A stretch of DNA of 64,000 nucleotides from Apricaphanius iberus (Eukaryota; Chordata; Actinopteri; Cyprinodontiformes; Aphaniidae): contig JAPXFQ010002813.1 of assembly GCA_028564705.1 (NCBI GenBank), forward strand, positions 1,860,001 to 1,924,000, given 5' to 3'. The position numbers and the translations under genes are program-made. The notes under the pieces were generated by a model. The model worked only from the letters and a program-made list of their open reading frames with translations. It had not been told where the DNA came from and did not search any database. This document shows positions 25,201 to 37,200 of this stretch, in pieces. Position 1 is the first letter of the stretch, and each line of letters begins with the position of its first letter.

Positions 25201-28200
25201 ATAGTACCATTCGGCAGCTGTAGTCCCATGATGTCATTTTAGGAATTTCTGGAGACTTCTTTTAGCATTTTCAGCTCTGCTTTCAGGGTGAACTTGCTTG
25301 GATGATCAGACCTTGGCATTTCAACATGTATTTTCCATATAGTGAAATGGCCAAACTTCTACGAACTCCTTTTGAAAGGCCTCTGATAGCTCTTTGAAAC
25401 TTTATAAACTGTTCAATATCATTTGAGCAGTCATGAGCAAACCAAATTAAGGGCCTGACCCTATAAAATTGCAAATTCGCTTCAATATGCAATATGCATG
25501 GAATACATGGAAGGTGTCTGCCAACATCTTTTGAGTGTTGAAAGCTCGAGAGGATGTGAAGTGCTGCTATTGAGCACAAATTAAAAAAAAACAAACAAAT
25601 AAACACTAAAATCTCTCTCCACTTTAGTTGGTGATGTACATTGGCCAGGTGATGAAGGACCTCCTGAAGCTTCCTCGCCCATCCTCACCACCTGTGGTCA
25701 AACTTGAGGCACGCGTCGACGCGGAGTACGGACTGCCTTCCACCCACGCCATGGCCGCCACTGCCATCTCCTTCACACTTCTACTGAGTGCTCCCTCCAG
25801 AGTACAGGTTGGCATACATGTTTGTTCACAGTGAACCAACAAAACACTCTTAGATTATTATAAGTTACATTTTTACATCGGGCCAAACGGATAGTTTTAT
25901 CTATTCATCTTAGCAATATCCAATTGTATACTTTGCGACCTTTTGCCACATTTCAGGCTTCAAACATAAAGATATAAAAATGTAATTTTTTGTGAAGAAT
26001 CAACCAAAAGTGGGACACAACTTTTTTAACAAATAAAAAAATTAAAAATTAGGTGTGCAAAATTATTCAGCTGCTTTACTTTCACTGCAGCAAAAGGTCT
26101 CCAGAAGTTCAGTGAGGATCTCTGAATGATCCAATGTTGACCTAAATGACTAATGATGATAAATAGAATCCACCTCTGTGTAATCAAGTCTCCACATAAA
26201 TGCACCTGCACTGTGATAGTCTCAGAGGTCCGTTTAAAGTGCAGATAGCATCATAAAGAACAAGGAACACACCAGGCAGGTCCGAGATACTGTTGTGGAG
26301 AAGTTTGAAGCCGGATTTGGATAAAAAAAAAAAGATTTCCCAAGCTTTAAACATCCCAAGGAGCACTGTGCAAGCGATAATATTGAAATGGAAGGAGCGT
26401 CAGACCACTGCAAATCTACCAAGACCTGGCCGCCCCTCTAAACTTTCAGCTCATACAAGGAGATGACTGATCAGAGATGCAGCCAAGAGGCCCATGATCA
26501 CTCTGGATGAACTGCAGAGATCTACAGCTGAGGTGGGAGACTCTGTCCATGGGACAACAGTCAGTTGTATACCGCACAAATCTGGCCTTTATGGAAGAGT
26601 GGCAAGAAGAAAGCCATTTCTTAAAGATATCCATAAAAAGTGTTGTTTAAAGTTTGCCACAAGCCACCTGGGAGACACACCAAACACGTGGAAGAAGGTG
26701 CTCTGTTCAGATGAAACCAAGATCGAACTTTTTGGTAACAATGCAAAACGATATGTTTGGCGTAAGAGCAACACAGCTCATCACCCTGAACACACCATCC
26801 CCACTGTCAAACATGGTGGTGGAAGCATCATGGTTTGGGCCTGCTTTTCTTCACATGGGACAGGGAAGATGGTTAAAATTGATGGGAAGATGGATGGAGC
26901 CAAATACAGGACGATGATCCAAAACATAAAGCAAAATCTACAATGGAATGGTTAACAAATAAACATATCCAGGTGTTAGAATGGCCAAGTCAAAGTCCAG
27001 ACCTGAATCCAAGCGATAATCTGTGGAAAGAACTGAAAACTGCTGTTCACAAATGCTCTCCATCCAACCTCACTGAGCTTGATCTGTTTTACAAGGAAGA
27101 ATGGGAAAAAGATTTCAGTCTCTCGATGTGAGATATACCCCGAGCGACTTACCGCTGTAATCGCAGCAAAAGGTGGCGCTACAAAGTATTAACTTAAGGG
27201 GGCTGAATAATTTTGCACGCCCATTTTTTCAGTTTTTTATTTGTTAAAAAAGTTTTAAATATGCAATAACTTCCGTTCCGCTTCATGATTGTGTCCCACT
27301 TGTTGATTCCTCACAAAAATATACAGTTTTATATCTTTATGTTTGAAGCCTGAAATGTGGCAAAAGGTCGCAAAGTTCAAGAGTGCCGAATACTTTCTCA
27401 AGGCACTACTGTATATATGGAAAAGTAGCCCTCTATCATGACTACTGGATGGAATCTTCATCCCCCTGACTTTGTATGAATTGGTTAAACAGCTGAGTGA
27501 ATTTCTCTTGGTTTGTTCAGACAAACCGAAGACTTTGCTGTTTTAAGCTTAGCATTTTACTGCGTAACCACTACTTTGGGTATGATTTAATCAGGAATGC
27601 AATGATATACAGTACAGGCCAAAAGTTTGGACAAACCTTCTCATTCAATTTGTTTTTGGGGTTTTTTCACAACTACATTGTAGATTCTCAATTAAGGGCA
27701 TCAAAACTATGAATGAACACATGATGTATGGGATTACTCCATGTACTTTAACAAAAAAGGTGAGTTAACTGAATTTAATTCAATTCAATTCAGTTTATTT
27801 ATATAGCGCCATTTCACAACAGATGTCATCTCAAGGCACTTTACAAAAAGAGTTATTACAATACAATGTTTAGTGTAGAAATTACAGAACCACAGAAGAT
27901 TGCGTCGTGGAATTCTCAGCAATCCCTCATACTGAGCAAGCATGCAGCGACAGTGGGAAGGAAAAACTCCCTTTTAACAGGAAGAAACCTCCGGCAGAAC
28001 CAGGCTCAGCACAAGCGGTTATCTGCCGCGACCGTCTGTGGCTTGGAGAATACACAACAGAGACACAGAAAGAGCAACAGAACCGATGCACAAGTTTGTT
28101 GCAGGACGTGGAGAATTTTCCGTCACTGCAATGCCATCTTAGTCAGGGTCGTCAAGCAGGGCTAATCCGGAGCACCTACTATAATAGAAAACAGGTTAGT

Positions 28201-31200
28201 GCTTGAATTGACAGCACATCATGCAGTTGGGGAGAAGTAGGAGAGAAAGTAGTCACAGACCCTAATAATGTCCTCCAACAGCCTAGCCTAAAGCAGCATA
28301 GCTACTAACATTAACCTGTCTCCTAGCTACTAGGAGACCTGGCTACCAACACTCTGTCTGAGTCCTCCTGACCCGTGGACGGTGTAGGGCCGGTAACGGC
28401 CCCCGTCATGCCGGGGTCTTCTCGGAGTCGGGTTGTTTGAGAATGCAGCCCAAAGTGGGTGGTAAACTCCATCTAAGGCTAAATACCGGCACGAGACCGA
28501 TAGTCGACAACTATCTTAAGGAAAAATAGACAGAACTGAGAGGACAGAGTTGAAGAGGGCGAGAAACGTTTAAGAGATAAACGGGTGGGGTCCGCACAGT
28601 CTGCCCGGGGGATTCAACCCGGCAGGTAATGGGCGGCCGCACTGTGCGGGAGGATCCCCTTGAGGGACCTCTCTCCGGCGCTGGCTGGCCCCTGTGGGGC
28701 ACATTTCTTCCGCGGCGGTAAGCCGCGACCGGCTCCGGATCTTTACCTGGCTTACATTAATCTATCTCTACCTAGCTACTCTACCTCTTCCTATCTCTTC
28801 CTAACTTTTGACACTCTGCCTGACTACTAACATTAACCTGTCTCTTCCTATCTACCTGTCTGACCTGACTCTAACTACCTATAAACATATCTCTAACTGT
28901 AAGCTTTGTCAAAGAGGAAAGTTTTTAGCCTAGTTTTAAAGATAGACAAATTGTCTGCTTCACGAACCAACCCTGGGAGCCGGTTCCATAGGAGGGGAGC
29001 CTGATAGCTGAAAGATCTGCCACCCATTCTACTTTTAGAAATCCTAGGAACTACCAGTAAACCTGCAGTCTGAGAGCGAAGGTCTCTGTTAGGAACATAT
29101 GGAACAATCAGGTCTCTTATGTATGATGGAGCTAGATTATTAAGGGCTTTATATGTCAGAAGGAGGATCTTGAATTCTATTCTAGATTTTACTGGGAGCC
29201 AGTGAAGAGAAGCTAAAACAGGGGAAATGTGATCTCTTCTTTTAATATTCATCAGAATCCTAGCAGCAGCATTTTGAACTAACTGAAGACTTTTAATTGT
29301 ATTCTGTGGACTACCTGATAATAGACAGTTACAGTAATCCAGCCTTGAAGTAACAAAGGCATGGACTAGTTTTTCAGCATCATTCCTGGACAGGATGGTT
29401 CTAATTTTTGCAATATTCCTAAGGTGAAAAAAGGAAATCCTACAGACTTCTTTAATGTGAGTTCTAAATGACATATCTTGGTCAAAAATGACACCGAGGT
29501 TTTTTGCTTTATTACTGGAGGCTAATTTAATGCCGTCCAGGTGAAGGGGCTGACTAAGTAGTTTCTTTTTCAGAGCTTCTGGTCCAAAGACGACAACTTC
29601 TGTTTTATCAGAATTTAGAAGCAAGAAGTTTAGAGTCATCCAAGTTTTTATGTCTTCCAGACATGCCTGTAGTCTACCTAACTGATTGGATTCATCAGGA
29701 TTTATGGATAGATATAGCTGTGTATCATCTGCGTAACTATGGAATTTTATCCCATGCTGCCTAATTATTTTACCAATAGGAAGCATATATATAGTAAAGA
29801 GAATCGGCCCAAGCACTGAACCCTGTGGTACTCCGCAAGTAACTATTGAGGTTGAGGAAGATCTATTGTTTACCTGAACAAACTGAAATCTGTTAGACAA
29901 ATAAGATTTAAACCAACCTAGTGCTGTTCCTATTATACCGACACTTTGAAGCCTTTCTATGAGAATATTGTGGTCAACAGTGTCAAAGGCAGCACTGAGA
30001 TCTAACAGGACCAGAATGGTCACCAGTCCATTGTCTGAGGCTATGAGAATATCATTAGTAACCTTCACCAGAGCTGTTTCAGTGCTGTGATGAGCTCTAA
30101 AGCCTGACTGAAACTTCTCAAACAGCTCATTATTGTTTAAATGCTCACATATCTGGTGTGCAACTATTTTCTCAAGAATTTTAGATAAGAAGGGAAGATT
30201 AGATATCGGTCTATAGTTAATTAAGTCGTTTTGATCAAGAGAGGGTTTCTTAAGTAGAGGTTTAATTACAGCAATCTTAAACTCCTGTGGTACATATCCA
30301 TTGACTAAGGATAGATTCATTATATTTAAAATTGGAGCAGCGATCAGAGGGAAAACTTCTTTTAAGAGTTTAGTTGGGATTGGGTCTAAAACGCAAGTTG
30401 AAGGTTTAGATGAAGCTAATAATTTTAGTACATCACAAAGTTCGGCTGCATTAAAGCAGTTTAAGCATATATTAGGTTCCACCATTTTTGAGGCTGCCTC
30501 ATTAACTAAGGAGGAAGCAAGCATATTGGGAAGGTTCCCAATTATCTTATTCTTTATGGAGTCTATTTTATTTATAAAGAATTGCATGAAGTCGTCACTG
30601 CTTAGAGCTTGGGGAATGGTTGGCTCGATAGAGCTATGATCCTGTGTGAGTTTGGCAACTGTATTAAAAAGAAACCTAGGATTATTTTTATTCTCCTCGA
30701 TTAAAGATGAATAATATGCTGTTCTAGCTGTGTGAAGGCTCTTTTTATATAGCAATAAACTATTTTTCCATATTAAAAAGGAATCATGTAAATGCGTGGA
30801 GCGCCATTTTCTCTCTAGTTTTCTAACATTCTGCTTTAGGGTACGTAGCTCTAAATTAAACCAGGGAGTTAATCTTCTATGGCTAGCCACCTTCCTTTTC
30901 AAGGGGGCAACTTTGTCTATTGCCCGACGCAGGGAGGAATTAACGCTATGAACTAAAATGTCAAGTTGTGAGGGGTCACGAGTTAAATCACTGTTTTCTG
31001 TTCTGCATTTATAAACTGAGGAAATTAAAGTTGGAAGAGCTTCTTTAAAATTTGCTACAGCGTTGTCTGATAACGTTCTGGTATAATGAAGTTTTCTTTC
31101 AGGTTTGATATGATCCATTAGAGTAAGTTTAAAAGTGATAAGGAAATGATCAGACAGGATAGGGTTATGTGGAAAGACTGTTATTTCTTCACAGTCAATG

Positions 31201-34200
31201 CCATAAGTCAGCACAAGATCTAAAGTGTGGTGACAAGAATGTGTTGGTCCCTGCACATTTTGAGTAAAGCCTATTGAGTCTAGGATAGTGTGAAAAGCTG
31301 TATTTAGACTATCACTTTCATTATCAACATGAATATTGAAGTCTCCGACTATAATGACTTTATCAGTGTTTAAAACTAAGTCAGATAGAAAATCTGAAAT
31401 CTGATCTAAAAATTGAGAATAAGGTCCTGGTGGACGATATAAGACCACAAACAAAAGTGGCTTTACTGCTTTGTTATGTGTATGAGGAAAGCTAAAAACT
31501 AGATGCTCAAAGGAACTGTAACTATTATTTTTTTGGAGATTAATTAGTAAATCGGAATGAAAGATAGTTGCTACTCCACCTCCTCGACCAGTACTTCGAG
31601 GGACACTAAAGTTTAAGTAGCTAGGGGGAGTTGACTCATTTATTGTGACATGGTCCTCTTCCTGCAACCATGTCTCTGCAAGACAAAACAAATCAATATT
31701 ATTTTCACAAATTAAGTCATTTACTAAGAGTGTTTTTGAGGGGAGAGATCTTATGTTTAGTAAACCACATTTAATTGATTTGTTTTTATGTTCAGTCCGA
31801 GTTTTATTTATCTTTATGAGATTTTTATACTTTGCTCTAGTAGCATTAACTTTTAATTCATTAGTTTTGGGTAGTGGACGGGAAACTATCTCTATAGGGT
31901 AGTGGGTGGGTGGCAGTCCCTGTTCCTTGACCTGGACTCTGGGTTCCCTGAGCTGGACTCTGGGTTGTCACGGCTTTGGGGAACTAGAGATAACCCTATC
32001 AATGTTCCTGGAAAGAAGCGAAGCTCCGTCCTCGGTGGGATGGATGCCGTCTCTACGTAACAGTCCAGGTTTTCCCCAGAAGGCCCCCCAGTTATCAATG
32101 TAGCCCACATCGTTTTCTGGACACCACCTTGACAACCAAAGGTGGAACGAAAGCATACGGCTGTACATGTCATCGCTAGTACGATCAGGCAGGGGACCAG
32201 AAAAAATTACAGAGTCAGACATCTTTTTGGCAGCCCTACACACCGAAGCTACGCTAATTTTAGTGACCTCCGACTGCCGTCGCCGGGTGTCATTGCCACC
32301 AGCATGGATAACGATCCTGCTATACCGCCGTTTGTCCTTGGCCAAAAGCTTCAGATGGGACCTAATGTCCGCAGCCCTGGCCCCTGGAAGGCATTTGACG
32401 GTGGTCTTTCGTGTCTCTGGAGCCACATTCCTAACTATGGAGCTGCCAATTACAAGAATCGGCCTCTCCTGCTCGGCGGGTGCGTCGCTGAGCGGGGCGA
32501 ACCTATTGTTCAGAGAAAGGGGCTGGAGGTTGGCCGCGGACTGGGGTCTGGCGCTAATCTTCCTACGAACAGTCACCCAGCTCGCCTGAGGTCCCGGCTG
32601 CACGGGAGCTGTTGGAGGACGGCTAGGTCCTGTCCTAGTTGACTCCGCGCTAGCTACTGCTGGGCCTGGCTGTTCTACAGCGCGGAGCCGGGCCTCTAGC
32701 TCAGAAACCCTCGCCTCCAAAGCTACAAAAATGCTGCACTTATTACACCTACCAACTTCACTAAATGAGGCGGAGGAGTAACTAAACATCTGACAGAGAG
32801 AGCAGGAAAGAGGAGGAGGTGTAGAGAGAGATGGAGGGACAAGAGAGAAAGCTGCCGAAGCCATGCTAGCCGTAAAGCTAAGCTAACCAAGCGGTACCTT
32901 ACCTTACCTAAAAACAAAGTAATTAACCCAGTAAAACGCTTAAAGAGTCCTAAACCGTGAAGAAAATTAACGTTTTAATGTGTTTGTGTGTTAAGCAACT
33001 CAGAAAAAACTTATTGACAGAGAAAGTTAGATCAGTTCAAGAGAGAGAGAAACACCGACTTGCTACAAACGAGTTAGTCACAAAACAGGAAATGACGCGA
33101 TACGTCTTACCAACGCGATACGTCTCCACCACCGTCTCTGTCAATTCAGAGGCCTCTCAAAATTCCTTGAATATGCGTTATATTTTAGATTCCTCAAAGT
33201 AGTCACCCTTTGCTCTGATTACTGCTTTGTATTCTTTTGAGCTTCAAGAGGTAGTCACCCGAAATGGTTTTCCAACAGTCTTGAAAGAGTTCCCAGAGAT
33301 GCTTAGTACTTGTTGGCCCTTTTGCCTTCACTCTGCAGTTCAGCTCACCCCAAATCATCTCAATGGGGTTCAGATCTGGTGACTTTGGAGGCCAGGTTAT
33401 TTCACACTTTTTGGAAAAGTACTACATAATTCCATATGTGTTCATTCATAGTTTCGATTCCTTCAGTCAGAATCTAGAATGTAAATAGTCATGAAAATAA
33501 AGAAAACGCACTGAATGAGAAGGCGTTGCCAAACATCTGGCCTGTACGGTACTTCTACCACTCAAAAAAATATGCAATGAATTGGAAGACGGGCGTTATT
33601 TTCTTCTCTGATGTTCTTTTTTTTTTTTTTTTTTTTTATTCTTGTCAATTTTCTATCATGTGAGGGAGACAGCTTGGCAGTGGCACCCCCAAGGGGTGGC
33701 CTCCCCTAGTAAATAATGTTAAGCTCATACAAATCACAGTCATCATCGTCAATCAAGACAGAAATGTAAAACCTGATAACAAATACTGCCATTTTCTGGA
33801 GGGGGCCACTGCAGCTGTAATCTTCAAGATATTGATCAATTCAATCCAATTCTGTTCATTTATAATGCACAAATTCACAATAAATGTGAAGACACCTTCA
33901 AATTAAAACAGGACCAATTAATTTTAAGTACAATCAAATCAGTTAATATAGACGAATTAGTTTCAGACACACAGTCGAATGGGAGCTTAAATGGAAGGAA
34001 AGACAGATTTAGTTTATAGTGCCAGTTGGACAAATGCTTAAGTAATGCAGCTCAGCCAGTTGCACTAATTCATTGACTTGTTGAATAAGCATGTGGCCAT
34101 ACTGGGGAAGAACAACTTCCCCTTTAACAGCATAAAATCTGCAGCCAAACCTGGCTCAGTGTGATTGGCTGTGACCCTGTGGGGATTTAGCGAAAGTCCA

Positions 34201-37200
34201 CAACAATTTCAAACTTGTGTCTCAGTCTTGTTTTTACGTCCAGGCTTAAATCCAAATCGTTTTTTTGCCTGGTACTGTCTCTTATTTTCTACTTGATTTT
34301 ATTATCACTATTACTGTTTTTCATTGTACTACTTAATTTTTTTTCCTTATTGTTTTTAACATTTTCTTTTGTTTGCTGCTTTTAAAAATGTGTTTTATAA
34401 TGTATGACGAATAGCACTTTGGACATGTAAACTATATTTTAATCAGCTTTATCCATAACATTTCCTCAATCTGTTTGTTTTATAATTACTATTAATACGC
34501 TAAAAATAAATGATTTAAAAAGCCCAAATGTAATATGTTGTTGATGTCAATGATGGGATATTTTGAATTGAGTCTCCACTAATTTACGTTTTTATATTTA
34601 GCAAATGCAGAGACTAAATCAGCATCTTCCCAGACATAGGTTGGAATTGAGGATCTTTGATGCACAGGAGGCCAGATTGAAATGAAGAAGCGGTCCTGCT
34701 GTTCATCACGTGCCGTCCTGCCTCACAGACAATGGCCTGTGAAAAGGCTGGAGCAGCAATCGCCATCAGTCACACATCAGCCACACCCGTCGAGCTGCTG
34801 CTTCTGATAGACTGCGAAGACTCAATGACTGTCAGACCCACTCCTCCGCCTCCTCCTTCCTCCTTTTCACTCGTCCTCTCTCCGACTCAACTCCAGAGTC
34901 AATAAAACAGTCAAAAGGCCTGATCATTGGCTGTCTTAATCGAGCTCTGTGTTGTTGTGTAGGACAGGATGAATGAGAGATCACTTCAGCTGGAGGTTTT
35001 ATACAGGCACTGGAGCTGTCAGGCTGATTTGTGATCAGATCGTTTCGACTTGAACAAGTGAGACACCAAAGTACAGTAGAGCACCTAACTGTGCCCTAAA
35101 ATTCCTGCAGGAATCCCCTGATGGAGAAGAGCAGATATAGATGAGAAGCAGGCTGCTACAGAAGATCTTGAATAGCCCTCAAGTCCTCGGGGCAACTCAG
35201 CCTTTTCCCGAAGCAGGTCGGAGGTCACGGCAGTCAATCACGGACTGACTCCCTCCCCTCCTCCCGCTTTCCCTGGCATCCTTTGTGGCCATTCAGAAAA
35301 AAAGGGCCTCTCTCTTCATGAACTACCGCTGAAAAGGCTTCCAGCTGCAACGGATGGGAAAAGACACAGAGGATGGGGAGCACAGGAGGAGAGGGCGGCG
35401 GAGGTGGATGAATGCATGAGCCCATTTCTCTCACTGTGATTTAAATGGCGGGAGAAATAAAAGACACTACTATAGGTAAAAAAAGGGGGGGGGGGGGTGA
35501 ACATAGAAGCGTCAGCAAGGTAAAGGAGTGGCGAGGTGATATCAGCCAAACTGGAGGTGTTAAAGATTAAAATGAGTTTGATGAAAATGTAACTGATTGG
35601 AAAAACGTGTCCTCTGAAAGATAAGAGGTTCTGGTTGTGTCATGGAGTGGTAAATGTGTCCCCTTGTGTCTCAGTTCTGCTTCCAGATCGGCCTGCTGAT
35701 TGCTGCCATCCTCTCATCGTTGGTGTCTCTGAGTCGCCTCTACACTGGGATGCACTCAGTTCTGGTGAGCCTGTCGCTAGATGCTTTATATTGAAAGGAC
35801 AGTTTATCTAATTTGGTCTTTTGATGATTCTGAGTACAAGGAGCTGTAGAGAACAACAAAACAGACCGTTAGAAAACTACAGTAAGTTTACAAATTGACA
35901 TTTTTTGGACCAGAGTGGCCTTTATTGAAAGTGGATAGACTTTTGAAGAGGGAGAGAGGTGGGGAAGACATGTGGCAAAGAGTCATCTGGGATTTGAACC
36001 AGGGACAGCCACATTGAGGACTGAGGCCTCTGCACATGGGGTGCCCGCTCTAACCACTACGCCACCCCACAAATTAACTTTTTAAGTTAACTAAACTCGT
36101 TAGCTAAATATATCAATTCAAAGTAAATATCAACTTTAAAGCTGAATAGCTAATAAGTAAATCCCTTGCCTATAGGTGGAATTGGAAGAATAAATCAGAA
36201 TAAATTGAAAATGGCACATTTAGCGCTTTTACTGTCGTGCTGAACATTCAATGCACTTTACATTTACATTGCTCTATTCACACTCAAACGCATACAAATG
36301 TGTACACAGCTATGCAACACGCTAGGAAACACTAAACTGGCTTTATTTCCTGGCCACATTGACATGTGACAGGCAGAAGCTGGAATCAAACCTGCAACCC
36401 TCCAATTATAAAAAACAATTCTACCTAAAGAACCAGTGGACCCATTAAAATCAAAAAATCCATTGGTAATAGCTGTTTTGCAATGAAAAAGTTAATCCTA
36501 GAGACAAAGCTTTTTTTAATTTACTTATGCTCATCAGCAAGTAAATTTGCACATTAATTTAATATTTAACTCTGAGCAAAATGTTCTGTTCAAGGTGAAA
36601 TATTCAGTTTGTGGACTAAATATTTAGTTGACAAGCTAAATGCTTAGTTTCAAGCAAAAATATTTTTATTTAACTATTTAGTTTAAAACTGACATTTCTA
36701 AATGATAAAATAACATGGATATAAATGATGTTGAAAAAATAATCCTCATCTCTTTCCCTTATTACAGGCTAAATAATCCAAAATTATGGCTGTTAATTTT
36801 TTACTTTTACCTTACAATTTGGAACCTCATTCTCTTCCTGAACTTCAGTGGCATGTAAATCAGCTGTAGTCAGAAGGTAGCATCCATGCAAAACCTTTGA
36901 TTTTAACATTTTTTAACAGAGCAGTCTCAGATTATTGATGTCATGCCTCTAGTATGCAGAAGTGCTGAAACCAAGGATTCTAGTTATTAGACGTCTAACC
37001 AAACGACGCATCATCTGACACACTGACTAAACGCTGCCCTTGCTGTTGTGCTTTCAGGATGTGGTTTGTGGCATTTTCATTACCACCGTCCTGATTCTGT
37101 TCACCTACCCTTTCTGGGAATCGTTCGACAACTTCCAGCTGACCAGCCCCCTGTCTCCCATCATCGCTCTGTCGCTGCTGCTCCTCCTCAGCTATACGTA

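Larger units (their letters stand above)
10983..25627 (+). other. sgpp2 intron 2
   Basis: 14.6 kb, with SINE fragments, Tc1 relics, an RTE-like LINE fragment, a decayed L2 LINE carrying two MITEs, and a further MITE at 22325. Stretches 12230-15060, 20100-21100 and 22820-25600 have ORFs without recognisable domains and I see no gene there. There are A- and T-runs near 20840 and 23093. The acceptor is CTCCACTTTAG. Confidence 0.8.
27780..33185 (-). mobile_element. Full-length L2-type LINE with esterase ORF1 and EN-RT ORF2
   Basis: About 5.4 kb on the minus strand: a 5' UTR of roughly 320 bp, ORF1 (32864-31968), ORF2 (31967-28893), a 1.1-kb 3' UTR and a short TTGAA-type repeated tail at 27780. 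Both ORFs are uninterrupted except for the UGA between them, so this is a recent insertion. Shorter relatives in the window (1350, 17448, 18060, 33837, 38335, 56985) share its 3' end. ORF1 with an SGNH-type esterase is typical of the CR1/L2 group. Confidence 0.9.
27608..33552. mobile_element. Internally deleted Tc1-like element split by an L2 LINE
   Basis: Left arm 27608-27775 (TACAGTACAGGCCAAAAGTT, CCTTCTCATTCAAT, ATGAATGAACACATGATG) and right arm about 33400-33552 (TGTGTTCATTCATAGTTTCG, CTGAATGAGAAGGCGTTGCC, GGCCTGTACGGTA) are inverted repeats. 33195-33400 holds reversed transposase sequence (GGTTTTCCAACAGTCTTGAA, CCATCTCAATGGGGTT-like). No transposase frame is left. The L2 LINE lies between the two parts, so the LINE is younger. 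Confidence 0.8.
25808..35674 (+). other. sgpp2 intron 3
   Basis: 9.9 kb, about two thirds mobile DNA: a Tc1 element (25925-27415), a Tc1-like element with an L2 LINE nested in it (27608-33552), and an L2 tail (33837). 34220-35670 has no recognised feature apart from a G-run near 35485. The acceptor is CCCTTGTGTCTCAG. Confidence 0.85.
35765..37057 (+). other. sgpp2 intron 4
   Basis: 1.3 kb. It holds the dispersed repeat at 35781, two reversed SINE copies (35905-36077 and about 36230-36415) and otherwise AT-rich sequence. The acceptor is GTTGTGCTTTCAG. Confidence 0.8.

Noticed and set aside
30301..30639. 112-codon plus-strand ORF within LINE ORF2
   Set aside because: It is antisense to the reverse transcriptase frame and has no domain of its own.
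32142..32642. Plus-strand ORFs of 166 and 140 codons overlapping LINE ORF1
   Set aside because: They are antisense shadows of the minus-strand ORF1, whose esterase motifs are clear.
35481..35497. Run of G residues possibly forming a quadruplex
   Set aside because: A single homopolymer run in an intron without spaced G-tracts is a simple low-complexity tract.
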